A DNA stretch of 64,000 nucleotides from Canna indica (Eukaryota > Streptophyta > Magnoliopsida > Zingiberales > Cannaceae). The notes under the pieces are model-generated. The model was not told where the DNA came from. It saw nothing but the letters and a program-made list of their open reading frames with translations, and did not search any database. The DNA is taken from contig CP136890.1 in assembly GCA_034359265.1 (NCBI GenBank), positions 90,297,501-90,361,500 of the forward strand. Direction: 5' to 3'. Both the position numbers and the translations under genes were made by a program. Below are positions 56,250-64,000 of this stretch, in pieces (position 1 is the first letter of the stretch; each line of letters opens with the position of its first letter).

Positions 56250-57180
56250 ATTGCATTCATGCCACTGGAGTATACAAGAACAGATCAGCGGGGGAGATCA
56301 CTAGTTTCCTGGTAGATTGCTATGAGTTGTGCATGGAGCTTGGTTGTTCTTCTGAGATGACCGCTCGACTGATTGAGCTATAATTGAGAGGTCCAGCCAA
56401 GGATTGGCTTCACACCTGGAGGGATCACAAAGCAACAGATGCACCACCCTCTACTTGGGAGGAGTTTAGAGCTGCTATTATGGAGAAGAACTCGTGGATA
56501 AGTGTTCGGGACAGGCGGGCAAAAGAGTTCGAGCTATTGCGTCAGACATGCAGTGTGTCGGTGACGAATTATGAGATGGAGTTCACTCGACTCTCGAAGT
56601 ATCATCCCACCTTGATAGCTATAGAGACTGTCAGGGTCAAGAGGTTTGTTGAGGGGTTGAGGCCGTAGATCGCCAGACTGATCCATTACACTGAGGACAC
56701 TTTCTTTGCTCGGGTTGTAGATGAGGCGCTCTGAAAGGAGGCACTAGTACCGACAGACAGGCATGAGGGTCGTCAGAAGAAAAAGTTTCGGCCCCAACCT
56801 TCGGGGGGGTCGGCCAGCTCACTCAGAGGGGACTTTCAGATCAGCAGATCCACCGCAGGGCAGAGGTCATAACAGTTCCGGAGGCCACGTGGGTTCAGGA
56901 CCAGGGGCATCATCTGGAGGTTCGTAGCGGGATCTGGGCCGCAATAGTGTAATTGATGTCACGGGAGGCACTGAGGGCTTGCTGGGGACGTTCAGAGGTA
57001 TGTTTTAGCTATGGGCAGACTGGTAAAAAGGATTGTCCTAGCAAGGGCAGTCAACAGCCTAATCAGACCATAGGAAATGCTCCGATGTCAGTGGGTTCCA
57101 TAGATCAGAGGGGTCAGACTCAGGGAGGAGGCCAACGAGCTGGTGGTTCGGAGAGGCTCGCTGCACGGGTGTTTGCTATG
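56250..57180 (+). pseudogene. Gypsy gag
   Basis: MRGPAKDWLHTWRDHKATDA, WEEFRAAIMEKNSW and ELLRQTCSVSVTNYEMEFTR (56384-56620) are the capsid (Retrotrans_gag) region. A degenerate zinc knuckle CFSYGQTGKKDCPSK follows at about 56997-57040, with Tyr replacing the second Cys. Stops at 56380, 56666 and 56731 and shifted frames break it. Confidence 0.8.
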
Positions 57181-57199
57181 AACCAAGAGGGCGCTGAGG

Positions 57200-57810
57200 C
57201 ATCGAGAGCAGTGGTGTCATGTAATATTGTTGTTGGGTCTGCCATTGCATATGCCTTGTTTTCCGGATGCTACACACTCTTTTGTGTCTGCTTTGTTTGC
57301 TGCTAAGTTATTAGGGGTACCTTTTGTGCTTGACTTACCCCTTGTGGTGTCTACGCCTACGAGCATTTCTGTAATGACAAAAATAGTCTTTCAGGACTGC
57401 GAGGTTGTCATTTGTGGGCATGTGTTGATAGTCGACTTGCCACACCTGCCGATGCTGGAGCTTGATGTAATTTTGGGCATGGACTGGTTGATAGATCATT
57501 TTGCCTCAGTGGATTGTAGGGCTAAGACCACAACCTTCAGTAAGCCCGGGTTGTCCCAGTTTACCTTCCAGGGTGAGGGAAGGGGAGAGTCGTTGATGAC
57601 GATTTTAGCTCTTAAGGCTCGGAAGCTACTTCTAGGTGGTTGTCAGTCTTTCTTGGCCTTTGTATTTATCGCAGAGGAAGGCGGAGGTGCGGCTAGGGAC
57701 ATTAGGGGGACGCTCGAAGTGTGCGGGTTCTCTGATGTCTTTCCGGAGGAGTTGCTAGGATTGCCTCCAGAGAGGGAGATTGAGTTCTGCATTGATTTAT
57801 AGCCTAGGGT
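57200..57810 (+). pseudogene. Gypsy protease region
   Basis: PDATHSFVSALFAAKLLGVP, VDLPHLPMLELDVILGMDWL and FASVDCRAKTTTF match the protease region of chromoviruses; ILGMDWL is its conserved C-terminal block. The active-site block upstream (near 57230) is frameshifted and not clearly readable. It runs into the start of the reverse transcriptase (FPEELLGLPPEREIEFCIDL, ending in a stop at 57800). Confidence 0.75.
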
Positions 57811-59600
57811 GAAGTCGATCTCCATACTGTCGTATCGGATGACACCAACTGAGTTGAGGGAGTTGATGTCCCAGTTGCAGGAGATGCTTGAGTTAGGTTT
57901 CATTCGCCCAAGTGTTTCGCCTTGGGATGCTCCGGTACTTTTTGTGAAAAAAAAAGATGAGTCTTTGCGGATGTGCATTGATTAGCGGCAGCTTAATAAG
58001 AAAACGGTGAAGAATCGATACTCGCTGCCCAGGATTGATGACTTATTTGATTAGCTTTAGGGAGCTCAGTGGTTTTCTAAGATTGACCTGCGGTCAGTGT
58101 ATCATCAGTTCAGGATCCGGGACAGTGACGTTCCTAAGACTACTTTCAGGTCGAGGTATAGGCACTTTGAGTTCTTGGTGATGTCCTTCGGGCTGACTAA
58201 TGCACCTGAGCATTTATAGACTTGATGAACCGAGTGTTCAGGGAATCCCTGGATAAATTTGTGATAGTATTTATTGATGATATCTTGATTTATTCTAGGA
58301 GCAGGGAGGAGCATGTTGAGCACTTGCAGATGGTTCTAGAGACTCTCCGGGAGCACTGTTTGTATGCTAAGTTCTCAAAGTGCGACTTTTGGCTGGAGAG
58401 TGTGGGGTTCCTTGGCCATGTGGTGTCTAGGGATGTCAACGGGACGAGTTCGAGGCGGATAGTGCCACATCCGCACCCGCACCCGTTTACTAAACCTGTC
58501 TCCCGTACCTGCACCCGCACCTGCGACGGGTATCCGTCACCCGCACCCTCGCGGGTAATTGATACCCGCGGATACCCATTTAATATATGACAAGAATTTT
58601 TATTTTATTATAATAGTATACCACCAATGATTCTCATTTCACCACTATTAATAACTTGATTGAGAAACATTAATCCATAAAATAAACTACGTAATAATTA
58701 AATTCTAAATCATAAAATTATTTTAAGAAATAGCAATAATCATTTATGCAACATTAAATTTAAAACCAAAATTAAATTTAAAATCAAGGTACTTTCAATT
58801 AAAATTGGAAATTGATATTCCTAAAAATATATTATATTTAGATTTATTTTTAAATTTTCCATTAAATATTTATATATAAAATTATAAATTTAATTTTTCA
58901 TATATATTGGCGGGTAGCGGGTATCCGCGGGTACGGGTAATATTGCCATCCCTAGTGGTGTCCAGGGAAGGGGTAAAGGTGGACACTGCAAAGATAGAAG
59001 TAGTTCAGAATTAGAAGATATCGACTAATGTCGCTGATATCCGCAGTTTCATGGGTTTGGCATGTTATTAGAAAAAGTTTGTGGAGAATTTCTCTCGGAT
59101 TAAAGCACCATTGACCTGCCTGACTCAGAAAAATATCAAGTTCGAATGGGACAATAAGTGCGAGGAGAGATTTCTAAAGCTCAAGATCCACTTGACGTCG
59201 GCACCAGTTCTAGTAGTACCCTCGGGCTCGGGAGGATTTAGTTATTTATTGTGATGCCTCCCGGATCGGCTTAGGTTGTGTGTTGATGCAGAATGACATG
59301 GTGATAGCATATACCTCCAAGCAGTTGAAGGTTCACGAGAAGAATTACCCGACCCATGATATTGAGCTAGCAGCAGTGGTGTTCGCATTGAAGCTGTGAT
59401 GTCACTACCTTTATGGCGAGGCTTGTGAGATATACACTGATCATAAGAGCCTCCAGTATTTGCTCACCCAGAAGGAGTTGAACCTGAGGCAGAGAAGATG
59501 ACTTGAGCTTTTGAAGGACTATGACTGCACGATCATGTACCATCAGGGAAAGACTAATGTGGTGGCTGATGCTCTAAGCAAGAAGTCTATGGGCAGTCTG
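57811..59600 (+). pseudogene. Gypsy reverse transcriptase and RNase H
   Basis: [55 protein letters not shown], then after a one-base shift [20 protein letters not shown] with an intact FIDD box, and [11 protein letters not shown] at 58427. The hAT MITE interrupts here. The domain resumes at 58963 with EGVKVDTAKIE, followed by RNase H blocks [53 protein letters not shown] and NVVADALSKKS. In-frame stops are common, several at positions where Trp or Gln is normally conserved. Confidence 0.88.
58428..58954. mobile_element. hAT MITE nested in the gypsy reverse transcriptase
   Basis: 527 bp, TAGGGATGTCAACGGG at the left and ATTGCCATCCCTA at the right, with a perfect 8-bp duplication GTGGTGTC (58420-58427 and 58955-58962). 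Subterminal GCACCCGCACCCG and GCGGGTATCCGCGGGTACGG words surround an AT-rich centre. Removing it rejoins the reverse transcriptase frame. Confidence 0.95.
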
Positions 59601-59799
59601 GCACACTTGGCGGTTAGGAGGAGGTTGTTGGCTCAGGATTTCACCATATGTTTGGATGGCGGGGCAGTCTTAGCAGTGTCAGCTTCTGGTGCATTGGTGG
59701 CTCACCTAAGGGTGCAGTCCACGTTGGTTGATATATTGTGGGCAACGTAGGAGGAGGATGCTTTCTGTGCTCACTAAGGATCTGGCCAGGAGAGGTGAT

Positions 59800-60720
59800 G
59801 CCGATAATGAGTTTAGTGTGGACTCGGAGGGCGTTCTGAGGTTTAAGAATCAGATTGTAGTGCCTAATATGGTCGAGATTCACAGGCATGTACTGGAGAT
59901 AACTCATCGATCTGCATACACCATGCATCCGGGAGTCACGAAGATGTACCGTGACCTAAGGCAGAATTATTGGTGGAAAAGCATGAAAAGAGAAGTGGCC
60001 GAGTTCGTGTCTAAGTGCCTGGTGTGTCAGCAGATTAAGGCTGAGCATTTGAAGCCGACAGGGTTGCTCCAGAACCTAGAAGTACTAGAGTGGAAATGAG
60101 ATAAGATAACCATGGATTTTGTGATAGGGTTGCCGAGGTTTGAGAAGGGCATGATTCTATCTGGGTGGTGGTGGATCGTCTAACCAAGACGTCACATTTC
60201 ATACCAGTCAGTACGACCTTTTCAGCCAAGAAGTATGCGAGATTGTTATTGGATCGGGTCGTTGCTTACCATGGTGTTCTTGTTATGATCATCTTAGATC
60301 GGGGTACTCAGTTCACCGCTCGATTCTGACAGTCCTTTCAGGAGGCATTGGGCACTCAGGTTCGGTTCAGTACTGCATTTCACCCTCAGACAGATGGTCA
60401 ATCATAGTGGACTATTCAGACGCTGGAGGATATGCTGAGAGCATGTGTCCTAGATTTGGAGGGCAGTTAGGAGAGGCACTTACCTCTGATTGAGTTTGCC
60501 TATAATAACAGCTACCACAACAGCATCGGGATGGCCACAACAGCATGGGCGAAGATGCAGGTCACCTTTAGGTTGGTTCGAAGCAGGAGATTCCCGCATG
60601 ATGGGACCTGACATGGTGGAGGAGGCAGTAGAAAAGGTGAAGCTAATCAGAGAGAGGCTGTTAGCAGCCCAGAGTCACCATAAAATGTATGCTGATGGAA
60701 GGGCAGGGAGGTAGAGTTTG
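59800..60720 (+). pseudogene. Gypsy integrase
   Basis: The zinc-binding HHCC part is at 59880-60050 (HRHVLEITHRSAYTMHPGVT, YWWKSMKREVAEF, CLVCQQIKAEH). Core blocks are ITMDFVIGLPRFEKG (first catalytic Asp), LDRGTQFTARF (second Asp) and HPQTDGQS followed by a stop where the catalytic Glu is normally found (60406). Catalysis would be impossible. It ends in the linker PLIEFAYNNSYHNSIG with a frame break. Confidence 0.85.
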
Positions 60721-60859
60721 CTGAGGGGGACACAGTGTTCCTCAAAGTATCCCCTATGAAAGGGGTGGTGAGATTTGGTAAGAAATGAAAGCTAAGCCCT
60801 AGGTTTATTGGGTCGTTTCATATTCTCAAGCGCAGGGGAGCTGTAGCCTATGAGTTAGT

Positions 60860-61133
60860 CTTACCTCATAGTATGGACCGAGTACATCCAGTGTTTCATG
60901 TGTCTATGCTAAAGAAGTATATTCGGGATGAGTCCTATGTGATTCAGCAGTCTCTTATAAGGAGCAGCCAGTTGAGGTGCTAGACCGTCAGATCAGAAAA
61001 TTAAGGTCCAAGGAGATCCCCTTGGTTAAGGTCAGGTGGGAGCACCATCTCAGGCAGGAGACCACCTAGGAGGTGGAGCAGGATATGAGAAAGCGTTAGC
61101 CTTCACTGTTTGATGATTTGGTGAGTCCTTAAT
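60860..61133 (+). pseudogene. Gypsy integrase C-terminus with chromodomain-like end
   Basis: [20 protein letters not shown] and [20 protein letters not shown], then VKVRWEHHLRQETT, a stop, and EVEQDMRKR. This is the chromodomain-like module of Del/Tekay chromoviruses, thought to steer insertion toward heterochromatin. Stops interrupt it. Confidence 0.8.
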
Positions 61134-61180
61134 TTTCTTTTCTGAAATTCGAGGATGAATTTTATTTAAGGATGGAGGAT

Positions 61181-62855
61181 TATAATATCCTAGATATTTT
61201 AATTATTTTCTTTTCATGGTTGTGTTTGCCAGCCTGGCGGGCCAGTTCGAGGTCGAGCCGAGTCGACTCATTGTCCAATGCGATCTTGCAAGCTCAGGTG
61301 AATTGAATTATAATTTTTAATTATATATAGCTAATTGATTTAATTAGTTTGCATGTGGATGTGCATGTGTTGGTTGCTTGTTTTCATTTATGGGTTTAGA
61401 TTGTATTAATTAAGCTTGTTCGGGTTAGCGGATTTGAATTTGGCTCAAGGCGGATGCAGGTTTGCTAAGGGGGTTAGTGGGCTTAGGTCTAAGTAAGAGG
61501 GTATAAAAACCCTCCCCCATTGGCATGCGGCTCCACATTGGAGCCGCACAAAACTTTGAAGGGAGGAGCCAGTCGCCAACCTCTCCTCCCCTTTTTTGCT
61601 TGGAGCCACCAAGCCAGCCGCCGCTGAGACAGCCGCCCTCTCCCTCTTCTTCCTCTAGAGCCGAGCCGAGAGGAGCCGCTTGGACGAGCCAGCCCCTCTC
61701 TGTTTCCCTTTTCCTCTTCTCAAGCTGGTGGCTTGAGGTGAGCTGTCGCCCTCTCGCTTCCCCTTCTTGAGTCGAGCCGCCATCTTTTGAAACCGGATTT
61801 GAGGATCATCCTTCGGGATTTCTTCTTTAATCGTCCTTCATATTTAGGTGAGTGGTTTTACCCTCCTTCTCGGGTTTTCTTCGGGTTCTTGAAGCCATTC
61901 TTGAAGGCTTGGATGATTTGATTTGTTTTCCGATGAACTCTCGATTTATCGTTGATCTTTTGTGTGCCGTGTTTGAGGAGGCCCTAAACCTTCCCCTATG
62001 TGGCTCGACAGCCCTAGGATGTGCCTAGGGGTGCTCGACCAAGGTGGAGAAAGGGGGTGCCCTCCAAGTGTTCGATGAATTGCCTAAGAGAAGGGTGTAA
62101 CTTTTTCTTACCTTCTATGATTTCAATTTGTTTATCAATCTTGATGCTTACAATTTAAAAGTATGCTTTGTAATAAATATGTGATTATTGGGTAGAAATC
62201 ATATTTTTAAAAATTAAGATCTTGATGCTGATGTCATGAAGGTTCTTGAAGAAAGTTTCTTGATCATGGTGCTTGGTTCTTGTTTATAGTATTTGTTGGT
62301 ACTTGTTAGCCTTGTTGTTAAGCATGGAAATTGAGAAATTTATCTCAAAATTTATATTCCGTTTAAATGATAATTAAGGGCTTAATTTCTGCAAATTTCA
62401 AATTTATTTTCATGCTATGCTGAATTTTTGATGTTGCTGGAATTCTATGCTGAGACGATGAACCTATGCTGTTTTTAAATTGCTTGAGGCAGCTGGATGG
62501 CAGAGGAGCCACATTATCTCATAGCAGTCCTAGTTAGGGATCGTAGTCGAGTCTGTAGTAGTTGTCATGCACTTGTGTTTTGGTATTTTGGAGTTTTAGT
62601 CCCGTTGGGACATTCATATTTTCATTAGATTTTATTTAAATATCAGTACTGTTGCTCCTTGATTCATTTTATTCTGCACTCGAGCTTTTTGTTAAAAACT
62701 ATATTGTTTAATGAAATCTGTTTATGTTCTCTTTATAAATAAAACTATTGTTCTTTCCGCTATCTTTTGTGAGTTGGCATGTTTATGAGTTAGGCTGCGG
62801 GGTATAGGCACGTATACCTTGGCCGGTCACGTGACACTGAGTTTGGGGCGTGACA
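61181..62855 (+). repeat. 3' LTR, internally deleted
   Basis: Starts TATAATATCC (TG changed to TA) and ends GCGTGACA. Colinear with the 5' LTR except for a missing stretch equal to 54323-55385. The join is at a CTTG shared by both sides (AAATTGCTTGAGGCAGCTGG). A TATA-like GGGTATAAAAACC lies at about 61499. Confidence 0.88.
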
Positions 62856-63153
62856 CATTCCTCTCATATAACACCGTCACTTCCACCCCAATTCACCATG
62901 CCGACCCTTCCGCAAACTCGAGCTTCCTCTTCCACAACAATGCCGGGGATGCAAAGGGCGGATTGGCAACGCCCATCGCGAGGAGCACGAGGCAGAGTCA
63001 AAGAACACGCAAGAACAAGGAGGAGGCCGAGAACTAGAAGTTGACTCACATTGTAGTCGAGCGCAACCGGCGCCGCCAGATGAACAAGCACCCCACCGTG
63101 CTACGTTCGCTCTTGTTTGGTACATCCAGTGGGTCTCCTCTCTTTGTTCGATA

Positions 63154-63400
63154 CTAATTTAGCCCTCTCGGTCGCGCTTCTCTAGAACTTAATTGATGGC
63201 GGCGTTGGCAACAGCGTAGTTGAACCGATCGATGTGGACGGCAAGGTTGGTGTTGTCGCTGTCGACCGTCCTCGTAGGCCGTCGGGAGGTGGTGCTCCAG
63301 CACGAGGTGATAGTTGACCGAGAGGACAACACAAGCAGCCTGCGAGCACTTTGCTGGCGACGACGACATGCCGATGTCGCCGAAGTAAGGGTGGTCAGGG
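63154..63400 (-). pseudogene. Captured carboxylesterase (alpha/beta-hydrolase) fragment
   Basis: Minus strand reads CSQAACVVLSVNYHLVLEHH then LPTAYEDG, matching the conserved segment of plant CXE/GID1-type carboxylesterases around SVDYRLAPEHPLPAAYED. The oxyanion HGGG motif and the nucleophile GxSxG are not present, and the frame fails after YEDG. Opposite in strand to the bHLH and BCS1 fragments in the same Pack-MULE. Confidence 0.75.
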
Positions 63401-63831
63401 AATGCTAATCAAGGAAGATGTTTTACACGTGGACAAAATGGCTCCTTTTAAAAACATATTTTTTTTGTTCATGTTATTTTTTATAAAATCATTTTTTAAT
63501 CCATATGGACATCAAAAAAAAATTTAGAAAATAATAAATTTTTAATTAATTTCAAATATATTTTTTTAATCCAAGTGTGAATTCCACATCACACGATTAA
63601 CGAGATAGCTAACGAAATTTTAACAATGAGATCCAATTGATACAAATTTAATAATTGAAAATACAATTTGAAGAATTTAAGATAAATTTGAAACATACCC
63701 TATTTTATTAGATATACATCATACAAAAAAAAATATTCAATTCTTTCACTAGAGAATTGACCAATCTAATGAAGAAATAGTACATTGGGCATTTGGAGCT
63801 TTTTACTAACCTCGCCCCTAAAAATGTCCAA

Positions 63832-64000
63832 TTTTTTTCAAACTTCAAACAGGATATAGAATAATTCATCTTGAACGTCACTCCAATTGGCACCCATTAA
63901 AATCTTTTGTGGCACGAACATTATCGTTCTAAGCGACTACACAGATTTTTAAAAAGAGAAGCCACATAATAAATGGAAGTGTCACAAATAGCACTGCAAC
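63832..64000 (-). other. 3' flank of a second eL22 copy (coding part beyond the window)
   Basis: Matches 42105-42273 in the same orientation with scattered differences. In copy 1 this segment lies about 190-360 bp beyond the eL22 stop codon. A second eL22 gene or pseudogene is therefore expected just past 64000, on the minus strand. No coding sequence of it is visible here. Confidence 0.7.

Larger units (their letters stand above)
53034..62855 (+). mobile_element. Del/Tekay-like Ty3/gypsy LTR retrotransposon
   Basis: 9822 bp, flanked by the perfect 5-bp duplication CATTC (53029-53033 and 62856-62860). The 5' LTR is 53034-55754 (TGTAATATCC...GTGACA), the 3' LTR 61181-62855. A primer-binding site remnant (GATATCAGAGCA, tRNA-Met type) follows the 5' LTR and the purine-rich AAGGATGGAGGAT precedes the 3' LTR. 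Domain order gag, protease, reverse transcriptase, RNase H, integrase and a chromodomain-like C-terminus places it in the chromovirus lineage, probably Del/Tekay. It has many stop codons and a nested hAT MITE. Confidence 0.9.
53022..63115 (+). pseudogene. Captured bHLH transcription factor fragment, interrupted by the LTR element
   Basis: ATGGAAG at 53022 continues after the 9.8-kb insertion at 62856 to give MEAFLSYNTVTSTPI, then NSSFLFHNNAGDAKGG and, in another frame, QRTRKNKEEAEN, a stop, KLTHIVVERNRRRQMNKH and PTVLRSLL. The block HIVVERNRRRQMN is the basic region of a plant bHLH protein and LRSLL is the start of helix 1; the rest of the helix-loop-helix is missing. A frameshift near 62960 and an in-frame stop at 63037 also mark it as non-functional. 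Confidence 0.8.
51959..63700. mobile_element. Pack-MULE with three gene fragments, split by an LTR retrotransposon
   Basis: Long inverted repeats of about 200 bp: left 51959-52180 (AATTGTATCATCAACTATCA, TTGTATCAATTGCATCCC, TCCGTCAGCTACCCCGTTAA, GTGGATTAAAAAACA) and right about 63500-63700 in reverse (AATTGTATTTTCAATTATTA, TTGTATCAATTGGATCTC, TTAGCTATCTCGTTAATCG, TTGGATTAAAAAAATAT). Flanks ATTTTTATT and ATTTTATT fit a short duplication of the AT-rich target, intact at about 39105 in the paralogous copy. Inside are BCS1-like, bHLH and carboxylesterase fragments. Without the LTR element the Pack-MULE is about 1.9 kb. No transposase. Confidence 0.75.

Overview
The window is nuclear DNA of a flowering plant. 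Two host genes with spliced exons sit in an AT-rich background packed with plant transposons: LINEs, Ty3/gypsy elements, PIF/Harbinger, hAT and Mutator-like elements, and a TRIM. The protein style and repeat content would suit a monocot, but nothing here proves that.

Layout. 1-13.5 kb: the first ten coding exons (304 residues) of a minus-strand VPS13-type lipid-transfer protein gene, whose introns carry several miniature transposons; the gene runs off the left edge. 13.6-15.9 kb: AT-rich intergenic DNA with MITEs. 15.9-24.3 kb: an old minus-strand LINE (LINE-1 below) bounded by an 11-bp target duplication, its middle replaced by an Athila-like LTR element fragment. 24.3-31.1 kb: a second minus-strand LINE (LINE-2) with a 17-bp target duplication, split by a hAT MITE and by a Pack-MULE that carries a BAHD acyltransferase fragment and a TRIM. 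31.1-38.7 kb: repetitive AT-rich DNA with LINE scraps, a solo TRIM LTR and small elements. 38.8-44 kb: an intact two-exon ribosomal protein eL22 gene (minus strand), with a Harbinger-type element holding a 1.4-kb GC-rich minisatellite beyond its 3' end. 44-46.5 kb: intergenic DNA with a foldback and a hAT-like element. 46.5-51.6 kb: a 5.1-kb Harbinger element with decayed ORFs. 51.96-63.7 kb: a second Pack-MULE with BCS1-like, bHLH and carboxylesterase fragments, split by a 9.8-kb Del/Tekay-like retrotransposon that itself holds a hAT MITE. 63.83-64 kb: a paralogous copy of the eL22 3' flank.

The last 25 kb can be read as a diverged duplication of the eL22 neighbourhood. Sequence at 38.76-39.11 kb recurs at 51.61-51.96 kb, and 42.1-42.27 kb recurs at 63.83-64.0 kb, in the same order and orientation. 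Each copy then took different transposon insertions, so each serves as an empty-site control for the other. The most unusual structure is an array of about seven hairpins in the 5' LTR at 54.75-55.10 kb: the loop sequence is conserved while the stem arms change in compensatory pairs.

Only VPS13 and eL22 look like functional host genes. Every transposon ORF recognised here is broken by stops, frameshifts or deletions. All family assignments rest on reading translated motifs by eye; no database search was run.
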